DNA of 44,364 nt. Origin: Silicimonas sp. GTDB lineage: Bacteria; Pseudomonadota; Alphaproteobacteria; Rhodobacterales; Rhodobacteraceae. Positions 7,344-16,370 of the stretch are shown in pieces (positions within the stretch are counted from its first letter, which is position 1; each line of letters begins with the position of its first letter). Made by a program: the position numbers and the translations under genes. The stretch spans positions 1 through 44,364 of the forward strand of contig JAJDVJ010000082.1 in the NCBI GenBank assembly GCA_022826205.1, read 5' to 3'. Under the pieces are notes generated by a model. That model ran no database searches. It saw only the letters and a program-made list of their open reading frames with translations, and was not told the origin of the DNA.

Positions 7344-8666
7344 ATGATCGACCTGCTGCTAAGTGCAGCGAATTTGCCAGATGGGCGCGGACCGATCGAC
7401 ATCGCCATCAAGGACGGACGCATCGTTGGAATGTCCCCGGGGATCGAAGCCGACGCGACAACCGTGATCGACGCGACCGAACGTCTGGTCGCACCGCCCT
7501 TTGTCGATCCGCACTTCCACATGGACGCGACGCTAAGCATTGGGCAGCCGCGTCTCAACGTGTCAGGAACGCTCTTGGAGGGGATTTCTCTGTGGGGCGA
7601 GTTGAAGCCGCTCCTGACACCCGAGGCCGTTATCGATCGGGCCTTGCGGTACTGTGATCTGGCCGTTGCACAAGGGCTTCTTTCGATCCGCAGCCACGTG
7701 GACGTGTCGACGACGCCGCTGGTCGGTGTCGAGGCGTTGCTGGAGGTCAAGAGGCGTGTCGCGCCCTATGTCGACCTGCAACTGGTCGCTTTCCCCCAGG
7801 ACGGGCTCTATCGTGCCGCCGGCGCGGAGGAAAACTTGGTCCGCGCGCTTGACATGGGCGTCGACGTTGTCGGCGGCATCCCGCATTTTGAACGTACCAT
7901 GGAGGATGGGGCGCGATCGGTGAAACGGCTCTGTCAGATCGCGGCCGACAGGGATCTTCCCGTCGACCTGCATTGTGACGAAAGCGATGATCCCATGTCG
8001 CGTCATGTCGAGACGCTGGCGGCAGAGACCACGCGGCTGGGCCTCGGTGGCCGCGTGGTGGCGAGTCACGTCACCGCAATGCACTCATACGACAACTACT
8101 ACGCTACGAAGCTGATCCCGCTGATCGCCGAATCCGGCATGCACGTGATTTCAAACCCGCTTATCAACATCTCGTTGCAAGGGCGGTCGGACACCTATCC
8201 GAAGCGGCGTGGCCTGACCCGCGTGCCGGAGCTCATTGCAGCGGGCGTCAACGTGGCGTTCGGGCAGGATTGCACCATGGACCCGTGGTATTCGCTTGGT
8301 TCCGCCGACATGCTGGAAGTCGCACACATGGGCATTCACGCCGTGCCAATGACGTCTCGGGCGGCGATGGCCTGGGCCTTCGACAGCGTGACGCTGGGGG
8401 GTGCGGCGGCCATGGGCTTGCCGGATCCGACCCTGCGGGAGGGCGGCCCGGCCAGCATGGTGGTGCTTCAGGCCCGTGACCAGATCGAAGCCATCCGACT
8501 GCGCGCCACCCGCCTTGCGGTGATCCGCGAAGGCCGGGTGCTGTCGCAAACGCCGCCGCGCCGCGCCGAAATGTCGCTCGAAGGTCGGCCCGGCACTCTG
8601 GATCCGGCGGACTACGCGCCGCTCGAAAGTGAAACAAGCCAGCCAACTCAACAGGAAAGGACATAA
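7344..8666 (+). CDS. Cytosine deaminase-family amidohydrolase (CodA-like)
   Basis: A 440-residue cytosolic metal-dependent hydrolase of the CodA type. Metal and catalytic residues are in the expected order: His57 and His59 (DPHFHMD), Gln152 (AFPQDG), His210 and Glu213 (LHCDESDD), His242 (SHVTAMHSY), Asp309 (FGQDCTMD). Long stretches (SGTLLEGI, DTYPKRRGLTRV, DPWYSLGSADMLEVAHMG) follow E. coli cytosine deaminase closely. The loop after the last metal ligand strand is FGQDC where CodA has FGHDD, so the substrate could be another ring amide or amine such as creatinine or a modified pyrimidine. Start ATG 7344 follows GGGG with about 8 bases spacing. It is the first gene of a six-gene operon with a BMP-type transporter, fitting import followed by hydrolysis. 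Confidence 0.9.
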   Translation: MIDLLLSAANLPDGRGPIDIAIKDGRIVGMSPGIEADATTVIDATERLVAPPFVDPHFHMDATLSIGQPRLNVSGTLLEGISLWGELKPLLTPEAVIDRALRYCDLAVAQGLLSIRSHVDVSTTPLVGVEALLEVKRRVAPYVDLQLVAFPQDGLYRAAGAEENLVRALDMGVDVVGGIPHFERTMEDGARSVKRLCQIAADRDLPVDLHCDESDDPMSRHVETLAAETTRLGLGGRVVASHVTAMHSYDNYYATKLIPLIAESGMHVISNPLINISLQGRSDTYPKRRGLTRVPELIAAGVNVAFGQDCTMDPWYSLGSADMLEVAHMGIHAVPMTSRAAMAWAFDSVTLGGAAAMGLPDPTLREGGPASMVVLQARDQIEAIRLRATRLAVIREGRVLSQTPPRRAEMSLEGRPGTLDPADYAPLESETSQPTQQERT

Positions 8667-8668
8667 CC

Positions 8669-9652
8669 ATGACCCTCAAGTCCACCCGCCGCACCTTGAT
8701 GACGGGGGCAGCCGCCACGCTGGCGCTGCCCGCCTTTCTCCGCCGCGCGAACGCACAGGCCGCAATTCGCGTTGCCGGCGTGCACGCCAGCCCGGTCGAA
8801 AACGCCTGGAACAGCCGCGTTCACCTTGCCATGCAGGAAGCCGCCAACGCGAGCCTGATCGAGTACGAGTTCTCCGAAAGTGTCGCGGCGACCGACTATC
8901 CGCGCGCCATGCGCGAATACGCGGAAGCGGGGATGCAGCTCATCTGGGGCGAGTCCTACGCGGTCGAGCGCGAGGCCCGTGAAGTGGCGGCCGACTATGC
9001 CGGGACGGCGTTCCTCATGGGATCGTCCGGCGGGCCGCAGGGCGACAATTTTGGCGTGTTCGGCACCCGCAACCACGAGGCCGCCTATCTCGCCGGCATG
9101 CTCGCCGGGACCATGTCCGAGAGCAACGTCTACGGCTCTGTCGGCGGCTATCCGATCCCGGAGGTGAACCTGTTAATCAACGCCTTCCGAATGGGGGTCA
9201 GCGAGGTGAACCCAGACGCCACCTTCCTCAACGGCTTCATCGGCGCCTGGTTCGACCCGGCACGCGCGCAGGAAGCCGCGATTGCCCAGATCGATGCCGG
9301 TGCCGACATCCTCTTCGGCGAGCGGATCGGCACGGCGGACGGAGCGCAGGCGCGCGGCGTGAAGGCCATCGGAAGCCTGATCGACTACACTCCGCGCTAT
9401 CCAGATACGGTCTTCGCCAACGCGATCTGGAACTACGGGCCAACCATCGCGGCTGTCGTGGCCGACGTTCAGGCGGGCAATCCGGTGGGGCGCGACTACA
9501 CCGAGTATTCCTTCATGGCGCATGGCGGCAACGAGCTTGTCTACGTGCCCGATATGGTGCCGGCAGACGCCATTCCGGACATGGAAGCCAGGCGGGCGAT
9601 GATCGAGGCGGGCGATTTCGAGGTTCCGATCGATCCTGCCGAACCTGCCTGA
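8669..9652 (+). CDS. BMP-family ABC transporter substrate-binding protein
   Basis: A 327-residue periplasmic binding protein of the BMP/PnrA (nucleoside-type) family. It opens with a Tat-type signal (RRTLMTG at residues 7-13, hydrophobic stretch ATLALPAFL, likely cleavage after RRANA). The mature part shows the family's ABC-sugar-like fold: IRVAGVHASPVENAWN, VFGTRNHEAAYLAGMLAG, GGYPIPEVNLLINAFRMGV, GADILFGERIGTADGAQARG. It starts 2 bases after the deaminase stop with AGGAAAGGA 8 bases upstream. In this family the ligands are purine or pyrimidine nucleosides or bases, which agrees with the deaminase. Intact. Confidence 0.93.
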   Translation: MTLKSTRRTLMTGAAATLALPAFLRRANAQAAIRVAGVHASPVENAWNSRVHLAMQEAANASLIEYEFSESVAATDYPRAMREYAEAGMQLIWGESYAVEREAREVAADYAGTAFLMGSSGGPQGDNFGVFGTRNHEAAYLAGMLAGTMSESNVYGSVGGYPIPEVNLLINAFRMGVSEVNPDATFLNGFIGAWFDPARAQEAAIAQIDAGADILFGERIGTADGAQARGVKAIGSLIDYTPRYPDTVFANAIWNYGPTIAAVVADVQAGNPVGRDYTEYSFMAHGGNELVYVPDMVPADAIPDMEARRAMIEAGDFEVPIDPAEPA

Positions 9653-9666
9653 GAAGTTTCGGGCGC

Positions 9667-11025
9667 GTGGCGGACGCAACGGCGCTTGCAGAGGCGATTG
9701 CTGCGGGCGCAGTCAGCCCGCAGGCGGTCGTGGACGCCACATATGATGCGGCCAGTGCGCGCGAGGATCTCGGTGCAGTCGTCGCCATGCTCCCCAGATG
9801 CGAGGCCGTGCGCGTGGCGGAGGAGGGTGCGACCACGGGTGGCTCCTTCGCCGGCGTCCCAATGCTGGCCAAGGACCTTGGCGCCTCGGTCGCCGGTCTG
9901 CGGCAGGGCTTGGGGTCTGAGGCGCTGCGCCGACGACTGCCAGCAACGGATCGAGAAACCGAGGGTCGCCTGACATGCGCGTTTCGGGCCGGTGGCTTGG
10001 CGCCCGTAGGTCTTTCGACCGTCCCGGAATTTGGCTATGCGCTTAGTGCCGAACCGCCGGGAGGGCCCATTGCGCGGAATCCGTTCGATACCGGTCGAAC
10101 GCCCGGCGGTTCGTCAGGCGGGGCCGCAGCTGCGGTAGCGGGCGGGATCGTTTCCATTGCCCACGCCACTGACGCGGCGGGCTCCATCCGCGTGCCCGCC
10201 GCGGCATGCGGGCTCTGGGGGCTGAAACCCTCGCGCGGGGCAGTGGTGGCCGGACCGAGCTTCGGAAACCACCTGATGGGCATCGCGTCCGAAGGAGTCC
10301 TGGCCCGGTCGCTTCGGGACGTGGCGACGGCTTACGAGCTGACACGCTTGACAGCCGCCGAGGCCCGACTGCCGGAAGCGCCCGTGATCGGGCTGGCGAT
10401 CCCGTCGGTGTGCGGACCGAACGAGGCCGACGCAGCCTTGCGCGTTGCGGGCCATCTGGCTGATGCGGGATGCAGGATCGTGGACATGAAGGTGCCGGAG
10501 ACGTTGGGTCAGGAGGTCCACAGCCTGATCGGAGAGATTCTCGCCGTAGCGCTCGCCGCCGTCCTGGATTCGCTTGCTGTTCCCGACGCGGAGATCAGCC
10601 CTCTGGCCGCCGCGAGCCGGGCGCGGGGTTGCGCGATGTCAGGAACAGAGGTCTTTGCGATGACCAACCGGCTGGCGGAACTGTCGGATGCCACCCACGC
10701 CGCGCTTCTGTCGCGATGTGACGCGGCGCTGATGCCCGTCCTGTCCGGTCCTCCGCCCAAGACCGGGCACTTTCCCACCGACCATGCCGACCTCGACAGG
10801 CACTTGGAACGGATGGAGGCCATGGCGCCCTGCGCGGCGCTCGCCAATCTGGCAGGCCTTCCGGCGCTGGCCATCCCGGCGGCCGTGTCGGGCGGCCTCC
10901 CGCGCGGCGTGCACATCATGGGCCCGCCGCAGTCCGACCGCGCACTCCTGGCGCTTGCCTTGCGGATCGTCCCGGCGCTGCCGCAGATCTCCTATCCATT
11001 TCCCGTCGCGGGGATGCCGGAATGA
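9667..11025 (+). CDS. Amidase (amidase-signature family)
   Basis: A 452-residue serine amidase. The Ser-cisSer-Lys triad is visible: Lys69 (PMLAKDLG), cis-Ser149 in the GGSSGG loop, and nucleophile Ser173 (AAGSIRVPAA). The C-terminal LANLAGLPALAIPAA motif is also typical. GTG 9667 is the first start after the binding-protein gene, with a weak AGAAG site; the reading frame matches the family from residue 5 onward. The stop overlaps the next ATG (ATGA, 11022-11025). No signal peptide is present, so it acts in the cytosol. Being placed between binding protein and ATPase genes of the same importer, it likely hydrolyses an amide or ureido product derived from the imported compound; the exact substrate is unknown. 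Confidence 0.9.
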   Translation: MADATALAEAIAAGAVSPQAVVDATYDAASAREDLGAVVAMLPRCEAVRVAEEGATTGGSFAGVPMLAKDLGASVAGLRQGLGSEALRRRLPATDRETEGRLTCAFRAGGLAPVGLSTVPEFGYALSAEPPGGPIARNPFDTGRTPGGSSGGAAAAVAGGIVSIAHATDAAGSIRVPAAACGLWGLKPSRGAVVAGPSFGNHLMGIASEGVLARSLRDVATAYELTRLTAAEARLPEAPVIGLAIPSVCGPNEADAALRVAGHLADAGCRIVDMKVPETLGQEVHSLIGEILAVALAAVLDSLAVPDAEISPLAAASRARGCAMSGTEVFAMTNRLAELSDATHAALLSRCDAALMPVLSGPPPKTGHFPTDHADLDRHLERMEAMAPCAALANLAGLPALAIPAAVSGGLPRGVHIMGPPQSDRALLALALRIVPALPQISYPFPVAGMPE

Positions 11026-12542
11026 GCACGGTTCTGCGCCTCGCAAGCATCACAAAGAGCTTCGGCAGCGTGACCGCAAATGACCACGTGACGCTCGAGC
11101 TGAAAGAGGGCGAGATTCTCGCGCTTCTGGGCGAAAACGGTGCGGGCAAGACAACGTTGATGAACATCCTTTTTGGCCACTACGCTGCCGACGAGGGCAC
11201 GGTGAAGGTCTTTGGGAAGACGCTGCCGTCGGGTCGCCCCCGCGCTGCCATAAGGGCTGGCGTCGGCATGGTGCACCAGCACTTCACGCTCGCGGGCAAC
11301 CTGAGCGTCCTGGACAACGTCATGCTGGGATCGGAACCGCTGTTACGCGTCCGGAGCCGTCGCGCGGAGGGTCGCGCCCGGCTGCTTGCACTGTCGGAGC
11401 GATTTGGCCTGTCGGTCGACCCCGATGCCCGCGTGTCCGGTCTGTCGGTCGGAGAACGCCAGCGTGTCGAAATCCTCAAGGCGCTCTACCGCGACGCGCG
11501 AATCCTGATCCTGGACGAGCCCACCGCCGTTCTTGCCCGACCCGAGGCGCTGTGCCTGTTCGACACCTTGCAAAGCATGACCCGACAGGGCCTTTCGATC
11601 ATTTTCATCAGTCACAAGCTGAACGAAGTCATGGCCGCCGCCGACCGGATCGCAGTCCTGCGGGGAGGCCGGAAGGTGGCCGAACGCACGAATGCCGAGA
11701 CCTCGCCCGAGGAACTGGCCGAACTCATGGTCGGATCCCGAGTGACGCGACCCAAGCGGGAAGCTCACGCGATTGGTGCACCGCGGCTGGTGGCCGAGGA
11801 CGTGACGGTTCATCTCGACAGCAAGCCTGCGCTGAAAGGCGTGTCCTTCACGGCGCACGCCGGCGAGATCCTCGGCATTGTCGGCGTTTCCGGCAACGGG
11901 CAGGTGGCGCTTGGGTCCCTGCTTTCGGGTGTCGCGGCACCAGAGACCGGCCGACTAACGCTGGAGGGGCGCGAGATCGGCGGGCTGGGGCCGCGCGCCC
12001 TAATCGCGGAGGGGGTCGGTCGCATCCCGGAGGACCGCCATGCCGAGGGGATAGTGGGAGAGTTGCCGGTCTGGGAAAACGGCGTTCTGGAACGTCTGGC
12101 CACACCTCGGTTTGCCCGCTACGGCTTCGTTCGGCGCGGTGCGGCGCGGGGCCATGCGGCGGGTCTCATCAAGCGGTTCGACGTTCGCGGCGCCACGCCC
12201 GAGATGCGTATCCGTCTGCTCTCGGGCGGGAACATACAAAAGCTGATCCTCGGCCGCGTGCTGGCGGCCGCGCCGAAGGTCATCATCGCCAACCAGCCCA
12301 CGCGCGGCCTGGATGAGGGTGCCATCGCCGCTGTGCATGCCGAACTCCTGCGCGCGCGGGAGGCGGGCGCGGCGACAATCCTCATCTCGGAGGACCTTGA
12401 AGAAGCCTTGAGTCTGTCCGACCGGTTGCAGGCCATCGTCGGGGGACGCCTGTCGCAACCGGTGGCAGCAGGGGAGGCCGACTCCCGCCGCCTCGGCCTG
12501 ATGATGGCCGGTGTCTGGGAAGAGCTGGGCAATGCGGTTTGA
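11022..12542 (+). CDS. BMP-type ABC importer ATPase (two nucleotide-binding domains)
   Basis: A 506-residue double-NBD ATPase as used by BMP (YufNOPQ-like) and ribose-type importers. The first domain has a good Walker A (GENGAGKTT, 37-45), Q-loop (GMVHQHFTL), signature (LSVGERQRVEILKAL), Walker B (ILILDEPTAVL) and H-loop (FISHKL). In the second domain the Walker A is altered (GVSGNGQVAL) and the Walker B reads VIIANQPTRGLD, the usual pattern for the non-catalytic second site in this family; RIPEDRHAEGIV is also characteristic. Start by ATGA overlap with the amidase; the stop overlaps the permease start. It energises import through the two permeases that follow. Confidence 0.94.
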   Translation: MSTVLRLASITKSFGSVTANDHVTLELKEGEILALLGENGAGKTTLMNILFGHYAADEGTVKVFGKTLPSGRPRAAIRAGVGMVHQHFTLAGNLSVLDNVMLGSEPLLRVRSRRAEGRARLLALSERFGLSVDPDARVSGLSVGERQRVEILKALYRDARILILDEPTAVLARPEALCLFDTLQSMTRQGLSIIFISHKLNEVMAAADRIAVLRGGRKVAERTNAETSPEELAELMVGSRVTRPKREAHAIGAPRLVAEDVTVHLDSKPALKGVSFTAHAGEILGIVGVSGNGQVALGSLLSGVAAPETGRLTLEGREIGGLGPRALIAEGVGRIPEDRHAEGIVGELPVWENGVLERLATPRFARYGFVRRGAARGHAAGLIKRFDVRGATPEMRIRLLSGGNIQKLILGRVLAAAPKVIIANQPTRGLDEGAIAAVHAELLRAREAGAATILISEDLEEALSLSDRLQAIVGGRLSQPVAAGEADSRRLGLMMAGVWEELGNAV

Positions 12543-13581
12543 ACGACGCGCAAGGGTGCCGTGGTCATTGGCGGTCGCCGCGCCGTTCGCCGCCATCGCA
12601 GCGGCCCTGGCCTTGTCTGCCGTGCTTATCCTTGCAGCCGGGGTGAACCCGCTTTTGGCCTACGTCGAGATGCTGCGCGGCGCGCTGGGTTCCCGTCTCG
12701 CGGTCACGGAGATGCTGACCCGCGCTGTGCCTCTTGTGCTGACCGGGCTGGCCGTCGCGGTCGCCTTCCGTGCGCGTCTCTGGAACATCGGGGGGGAAGG
12801 TCAGTTCTACCTCGGTGCACTGGCCGTGGCCTGGGTGGGCCATGACCTGATCTCGGGTCTACCTCCGGCAGCAGGGATCGCCGTCCTTACGTTCGTCGGC
12901 ATGATGGCAGGTGCGCTCCTGCTGAGCGGACCTGCCTACTTGCGGTTGCGGTTCGGCGTGGACGAAGTGGTCACGACGCTTCTGATGAACTTCGTCGTGA
13001 TCCTGTTTGTGGGCTTGATGATCGAGGGGCCGCTGCGCGACCCGCTGGCATTCGGCTGGCCGCAATCGGTGCCGGTGGACGGAGCCTATCACCTGCCGGA
13101 CCTGATCCCGAACACGCGGCTCCATATAGGTCTCCTGATTGCCTTGGCCGCGGCAGGCATCGTCTGGCTGATTGTCGCGCGAACCGTCTTCGGGACGGAG
13201 GCGCGGGCGGCGGGCTTCAACGCGCGCGCGGCGGAATTCGCAGGTGTGTCCCTGCCACGAACGATCATCGGCGTGGCCCTTCTGTCAGGCGGCTTGGCAG
13301 GGCTGGCCGGAGGCATCGAGGTCATGGGCGTGACGCGCGGCGTGACAACCACCATGTCACCCGGCTTCGGCTACGCGGGCATTGTCGTGGCAATGCTGGC
13401 CGCGTTGCATCCGGCTGGAGTTGTTGCCGCTGCCGTCTTTGTGGCCACGATCTTCGTTGGGGCGGATGCGATGAGTCGGGCCACAGGCGTGCCGTCCTTT
13501 ATCGCCGACGTCATCGTGGCGCTGGCGCTCTTGACGATGCTGGTCGCGCTCCTCTTCAGCAGCTACAGGATCCGCCGATGA
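12532..13581 (+). CDS. BMP-type ABC importer permease 1
   Basis: A 349-residue inner-membrane permease of the branched-chain/BMP type (YufP-like), with about eight to ten hydrophobic segments and family motifs RARLWNIGGEGQFYLGALAV and RAAGFNARAAEFAGVSLPRTI. The frame opens at 12511, but ATG 12532 is preferred: GGAAG lies about 9 bases upstream and the start overlaps the ATPase stop by 11 bases, which suggests coupling. It ends in an overlap with the second permease (13578-13581). Together with that protein it forms the transmembrane channel. Confidence 0.92.
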   Translation: MRFERRARVPWSLAVAAPFAAIAAALALSAVLILAAGVNPLLAYVEMLRGALGSRLAVTEMLTRAVPLVLTGLAVAVAFRARLWNIGGEGQFYLGALAVAWVGHDLISGLPPAAGIAVLTFVGMMAGALLLSGPAYLRLRFGVDEVVTTLLMNFVVILFVGLMIEGPLRDPLAFGWPQSVPVDGAYHLPDLIPNTRLHIGLLIALAAAGIVWLIVARTVFGTEARAAGFNARAAEFAGVSLPRTIIGVALLSGGLAGLAGGIEVMGVTRGVTTTMSPGFGYAGIVVAMLAALHPAGVVAAAVFVATIFVGADAMSRATGVPSFIADVIVALALLTMLVALLFSSYRIRR

Positions 13582-14519
13582 TCGAATCGCTCGACCTTCT
13601 GTTCAGTGCGAGCCTTTGGGCGGCGGTTCTTCGTATCGCAACTCCGCTAATTTTCGGAGTGCTGGGCGCTCTCTTGTGTGAGCGGGCAGGTGTCCTGAAC
13701 CTCGGGATCGAGGGGATCATGACCATGGGCGCGATGATCGGCTGGCTCTCGGTCTTTCTCGGTGCTGATCTGTGGACAGGACTTCTGGTTGCAGCGGCGG
13801 CGGGGGCACTCATCGGGCTGTTGCATGCGCTCCTGACGGTGCCATTGGGCTTGTCGCAGCACGTGTCTGGTTTGGGCATTACGCTCTTTGCTGCGGCGCT
13901 GGCCTATTACCTTTACCGTCTGATCGTGACCGTAGGAGAATCCCCTCCAACGATCGAACCCTTCCGTCCGCTCGATATCCCGATCCTATCGGATGTCCCG
14001 TTCCTGGGACCCGTCCTCTTCGCGCAGACTGCGCCCACCTACCTTGCGCTCATATCCGTGGCGATCATCGCATACGTGCTGGCCCGAACGCCGCTTGGCC
14101 TTGCGATCCGGATGACAGGGGAGAACCCCCACACGGTGGAGTCGCAGGGGCTTGATCCGACGCTCATCCGCATCGGTTGCGTCATGGCGGGTTCCGCGCT
14201 CATGGCGTTGGGCGGCGCGTTCCTGACAACCGCGGCTTTCAACAGTTTCTTCCCGGAGATGGTACAGGGGCGAGGCTGGATCTGCATCGCCCTCGTGGTC
14301 TTCTCATCCTGGCGGCCGGGCAAGGCGCTTCTGGGCGCACTGCTCTTCGCGTTTCTTGACGCCTACCAATTGCGCCTGCAAGCTGTCGTGGAAGGCGTGC
14401 CCTACCAGCTGTTCCTCATGGCGCCCTATCTCCTTTCCATCGTCGCACTGATCTTGGTGGCCCGCCGTGCTCGGGTGCCGGAGGCGTTGATGACCCCCTA
14501 TCGAAGGGGAGAGCGCTAG
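13578..14519 (+). CDS. BMP-type ABC importer permease 2
   Basis: A 313-residue permease of the YufQ type, the partner of the preceding one. The hallmark CERAGVLNLGIEGIMTMGAM near residues 34-53 and AIRMTGENPHTVESQGLDP near 170-190 are present, along with eight or so membrane-spanning stretches. ATGA overlap with the upstream gene. It is the last recognisable gene of the operon that starts at 7344; no terminator hairpin with a U-tract follows. Intact by length and motif. Confidence 0.92.
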   Translation: MIESLDLLFSASLWAAVLRIATPLIFGVLGALLCERAGVLNLGIEGIMTMGAMIGWLSVFLGADLWTGLLVAAAAGALIGLLHALLTVPLGLSQHVSGLGITLFAAALAYYLYRLIVTVGESPPTIEPFRPLDIPILSDVPFLGPVLFAQTAPTYLALISVAIIAYVLARTPLGLAIRMTGENPHTVESQGLDPTLIRIGCVMAGSALMALGGAFLTTAAFNSFFPEMVQGRGWICIALVVFSSWRPGKALLGALLFAFLDAYQLRLQAVVEGVPYQLFLMAPYLLSIVALILVARRARVPEALMTPYRRGER

Positions 14520-16370
14520 TCTTCGGTTGGATTGGTTGATTCTTGTCATGCACGAGACTGGCCGCAAAGCTGCGCCTGCCAACTGCTTCGCTCCGGCGGC
14601 ACTCTCCAAAATGCCGGGGCAGGGGAGTTGCATCTCGAGCGCAGCTTCTATGGCCGATTGAACAGGCAAGCCACATGACCAGGGCGTCACCAAGCTTGCT
14701 GCAAGATAGGCCCCATCGGATAGTTTCGGGTCTGTTCCGGATGAGTGCAAAAAAGTACGTTAACCCGACTTCCGCAACTCGCGGGTCTTGAGGTCCGTAA
14801 CCCATTGATATTTCTGAATCCGACCCCCAAAGGTCGGCACTACACAACGCGGCCATCGAATCGGTCGCCACCCGCGACACGGACAGGGAGTTCGCGCCCT
14901 TCGTCAGGCGGGTCCTGCGCGAGATCGAGCGGCGCGGGTTCCTCGACGCCTGGCGCCGCCGGCACCCACAGAATCGTCTTGCATGGTCGGCTCCTTCCGT
15001 GTGCAAGCTTCCTGTCAAATGTTGATATGTTCCGGTAATCCGGTAGAGAACATATATTGCTCATAATCTTGCTCATTCCCCGTTCCTCAATCCTGACGGG
15101 ACTTCAGCTGGTACAGGATCTTCCTGCATTTGTTCCACGATTGCAACTTTCGGGGGCGCTAATTTCTCATATTACCTATGTGCAATGCCCATAAAGTACT
15201 CTTGCATTCCTCCTCAACCCGCTGTAATCACGTCTAAATAGTCAGGAAGAATCGACTCTACGCAACTCGGCTCACGCTCTCCGTCATAAGGTAGAGGAGT
15301 GCACACCCGTCCCCACGCATTGCGCCGCCTTTCGAACGCCGCAAGAAGTCAGACATGCACGATTCCGTGCTACAAAAGCGGGGTGGCTAAAAATTACCCA
15401 AATCAGTGGGCAATGCCCCGCCACAAACCAACGCAAATTCAGTCGCCGCCGACCGTACCAGCTATAAGCACAGCATGCCAATCAGCGCCTTTTGCCTGTT
15501 TTTGCGCAGAAAACACGCACCGCGCCCGGAATCGTTCAAACCGCCTATTACTAAGCCGAACTCCTAGCCAATATAGGCGCACCATTTCCGGAAAGTGAAG
15601 CGTTTTCGGTGTCTTGCCCGGCATTTGCCTTGCATTTTGGTCAAGAAATTTGACCATGCAATCTGCGGCACCCTGGAGCGTGCAGGAGTTCCGGTTTCCG
15701 TCACTTGTGCATTTTCATCGCGATTTGTGGATAACGGCATGGACGCCGCCGTCTGTATCGTTGGCGCGATCCATCCCTTCGCATAGTCGAATTCGGTCAA
15801 TGTCAGGAAAATCGGCGATGTCCCGATCATCACGGGCCCGCCTGAAACAAGACTCAATCTCATGATCGAGCTGATGACTGGTGCGCATTCCGACCGCCGC
15901 CGCATACAGGTCGCAGCGCAGACGCAGGAGATCGGCAGTTTCATGTTGCCGAATGGGTTTGGCGTATTCATTCTCTCGGAACCTCTGCCCCGCAAATTCG
16001 TGGATTCCCTGGCATTCAAGTCAAACAGATGCTCCCACACCGATCCTCGGAGATTGGCATCCGCACGTCCAACCTGCGCCCGCTTCCGCGCATCGTGAAA
16101 GTCTTTCACGACGAGCTTCAATCTGTTGGCAACGGTTGAACATTGCGGTGCTTGCCAATGATGCCGATCAAAGTGGACGGGCTCGAAATTCGCTCTGCCA
16201 AGCGCGTCAAGGACGTGCTTGGTAAATCGCTTTACTAGCAATAAAACATGTGCTTTGTCTGGCCAGGCCGGGCTCGGGACCACTGACTTCTTCAACGAAA
16301 CATCGGATGGGATGGGAAACCGAACCGCAGACAGAACGCCAATTTCAAAGACTTTCCGCAGAACACTGAC
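14520..16370. other. 1.85-kb stretch without an identifiable gene
   Basis: After the permease operon there is no frame with a recognisable domain. Around 14850-15025 (plus) a frame reads FAPFVRRVLREIERRGFLDAW before ending, which looks like a truncated protein tail but I cannot place it. Between about 15100 and 15650 the base composition is visibly more A+T-rich than the surroundings. Long open frames on both strands at 15560-16240 lack ribosome sites and known motifs; one on the minus strand is simply open across the neighbouring gene. Probably an old insertion or deletion zone. Confidence 0.5.
15638..15656. promoter_or_regulatory. Perfect 7+7 palindrome, operator candidate
   Basis: TGGTCAA and TTGACCA flank a 5-base spacer (GAAAT). 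The arms are perfectly complementary, as in regulator binding sites. No start codon with a credible gene follows on either strand within the next 300 bases, so it may be a leftover operator of a decayed gene or chance. Confidence 0.3.
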
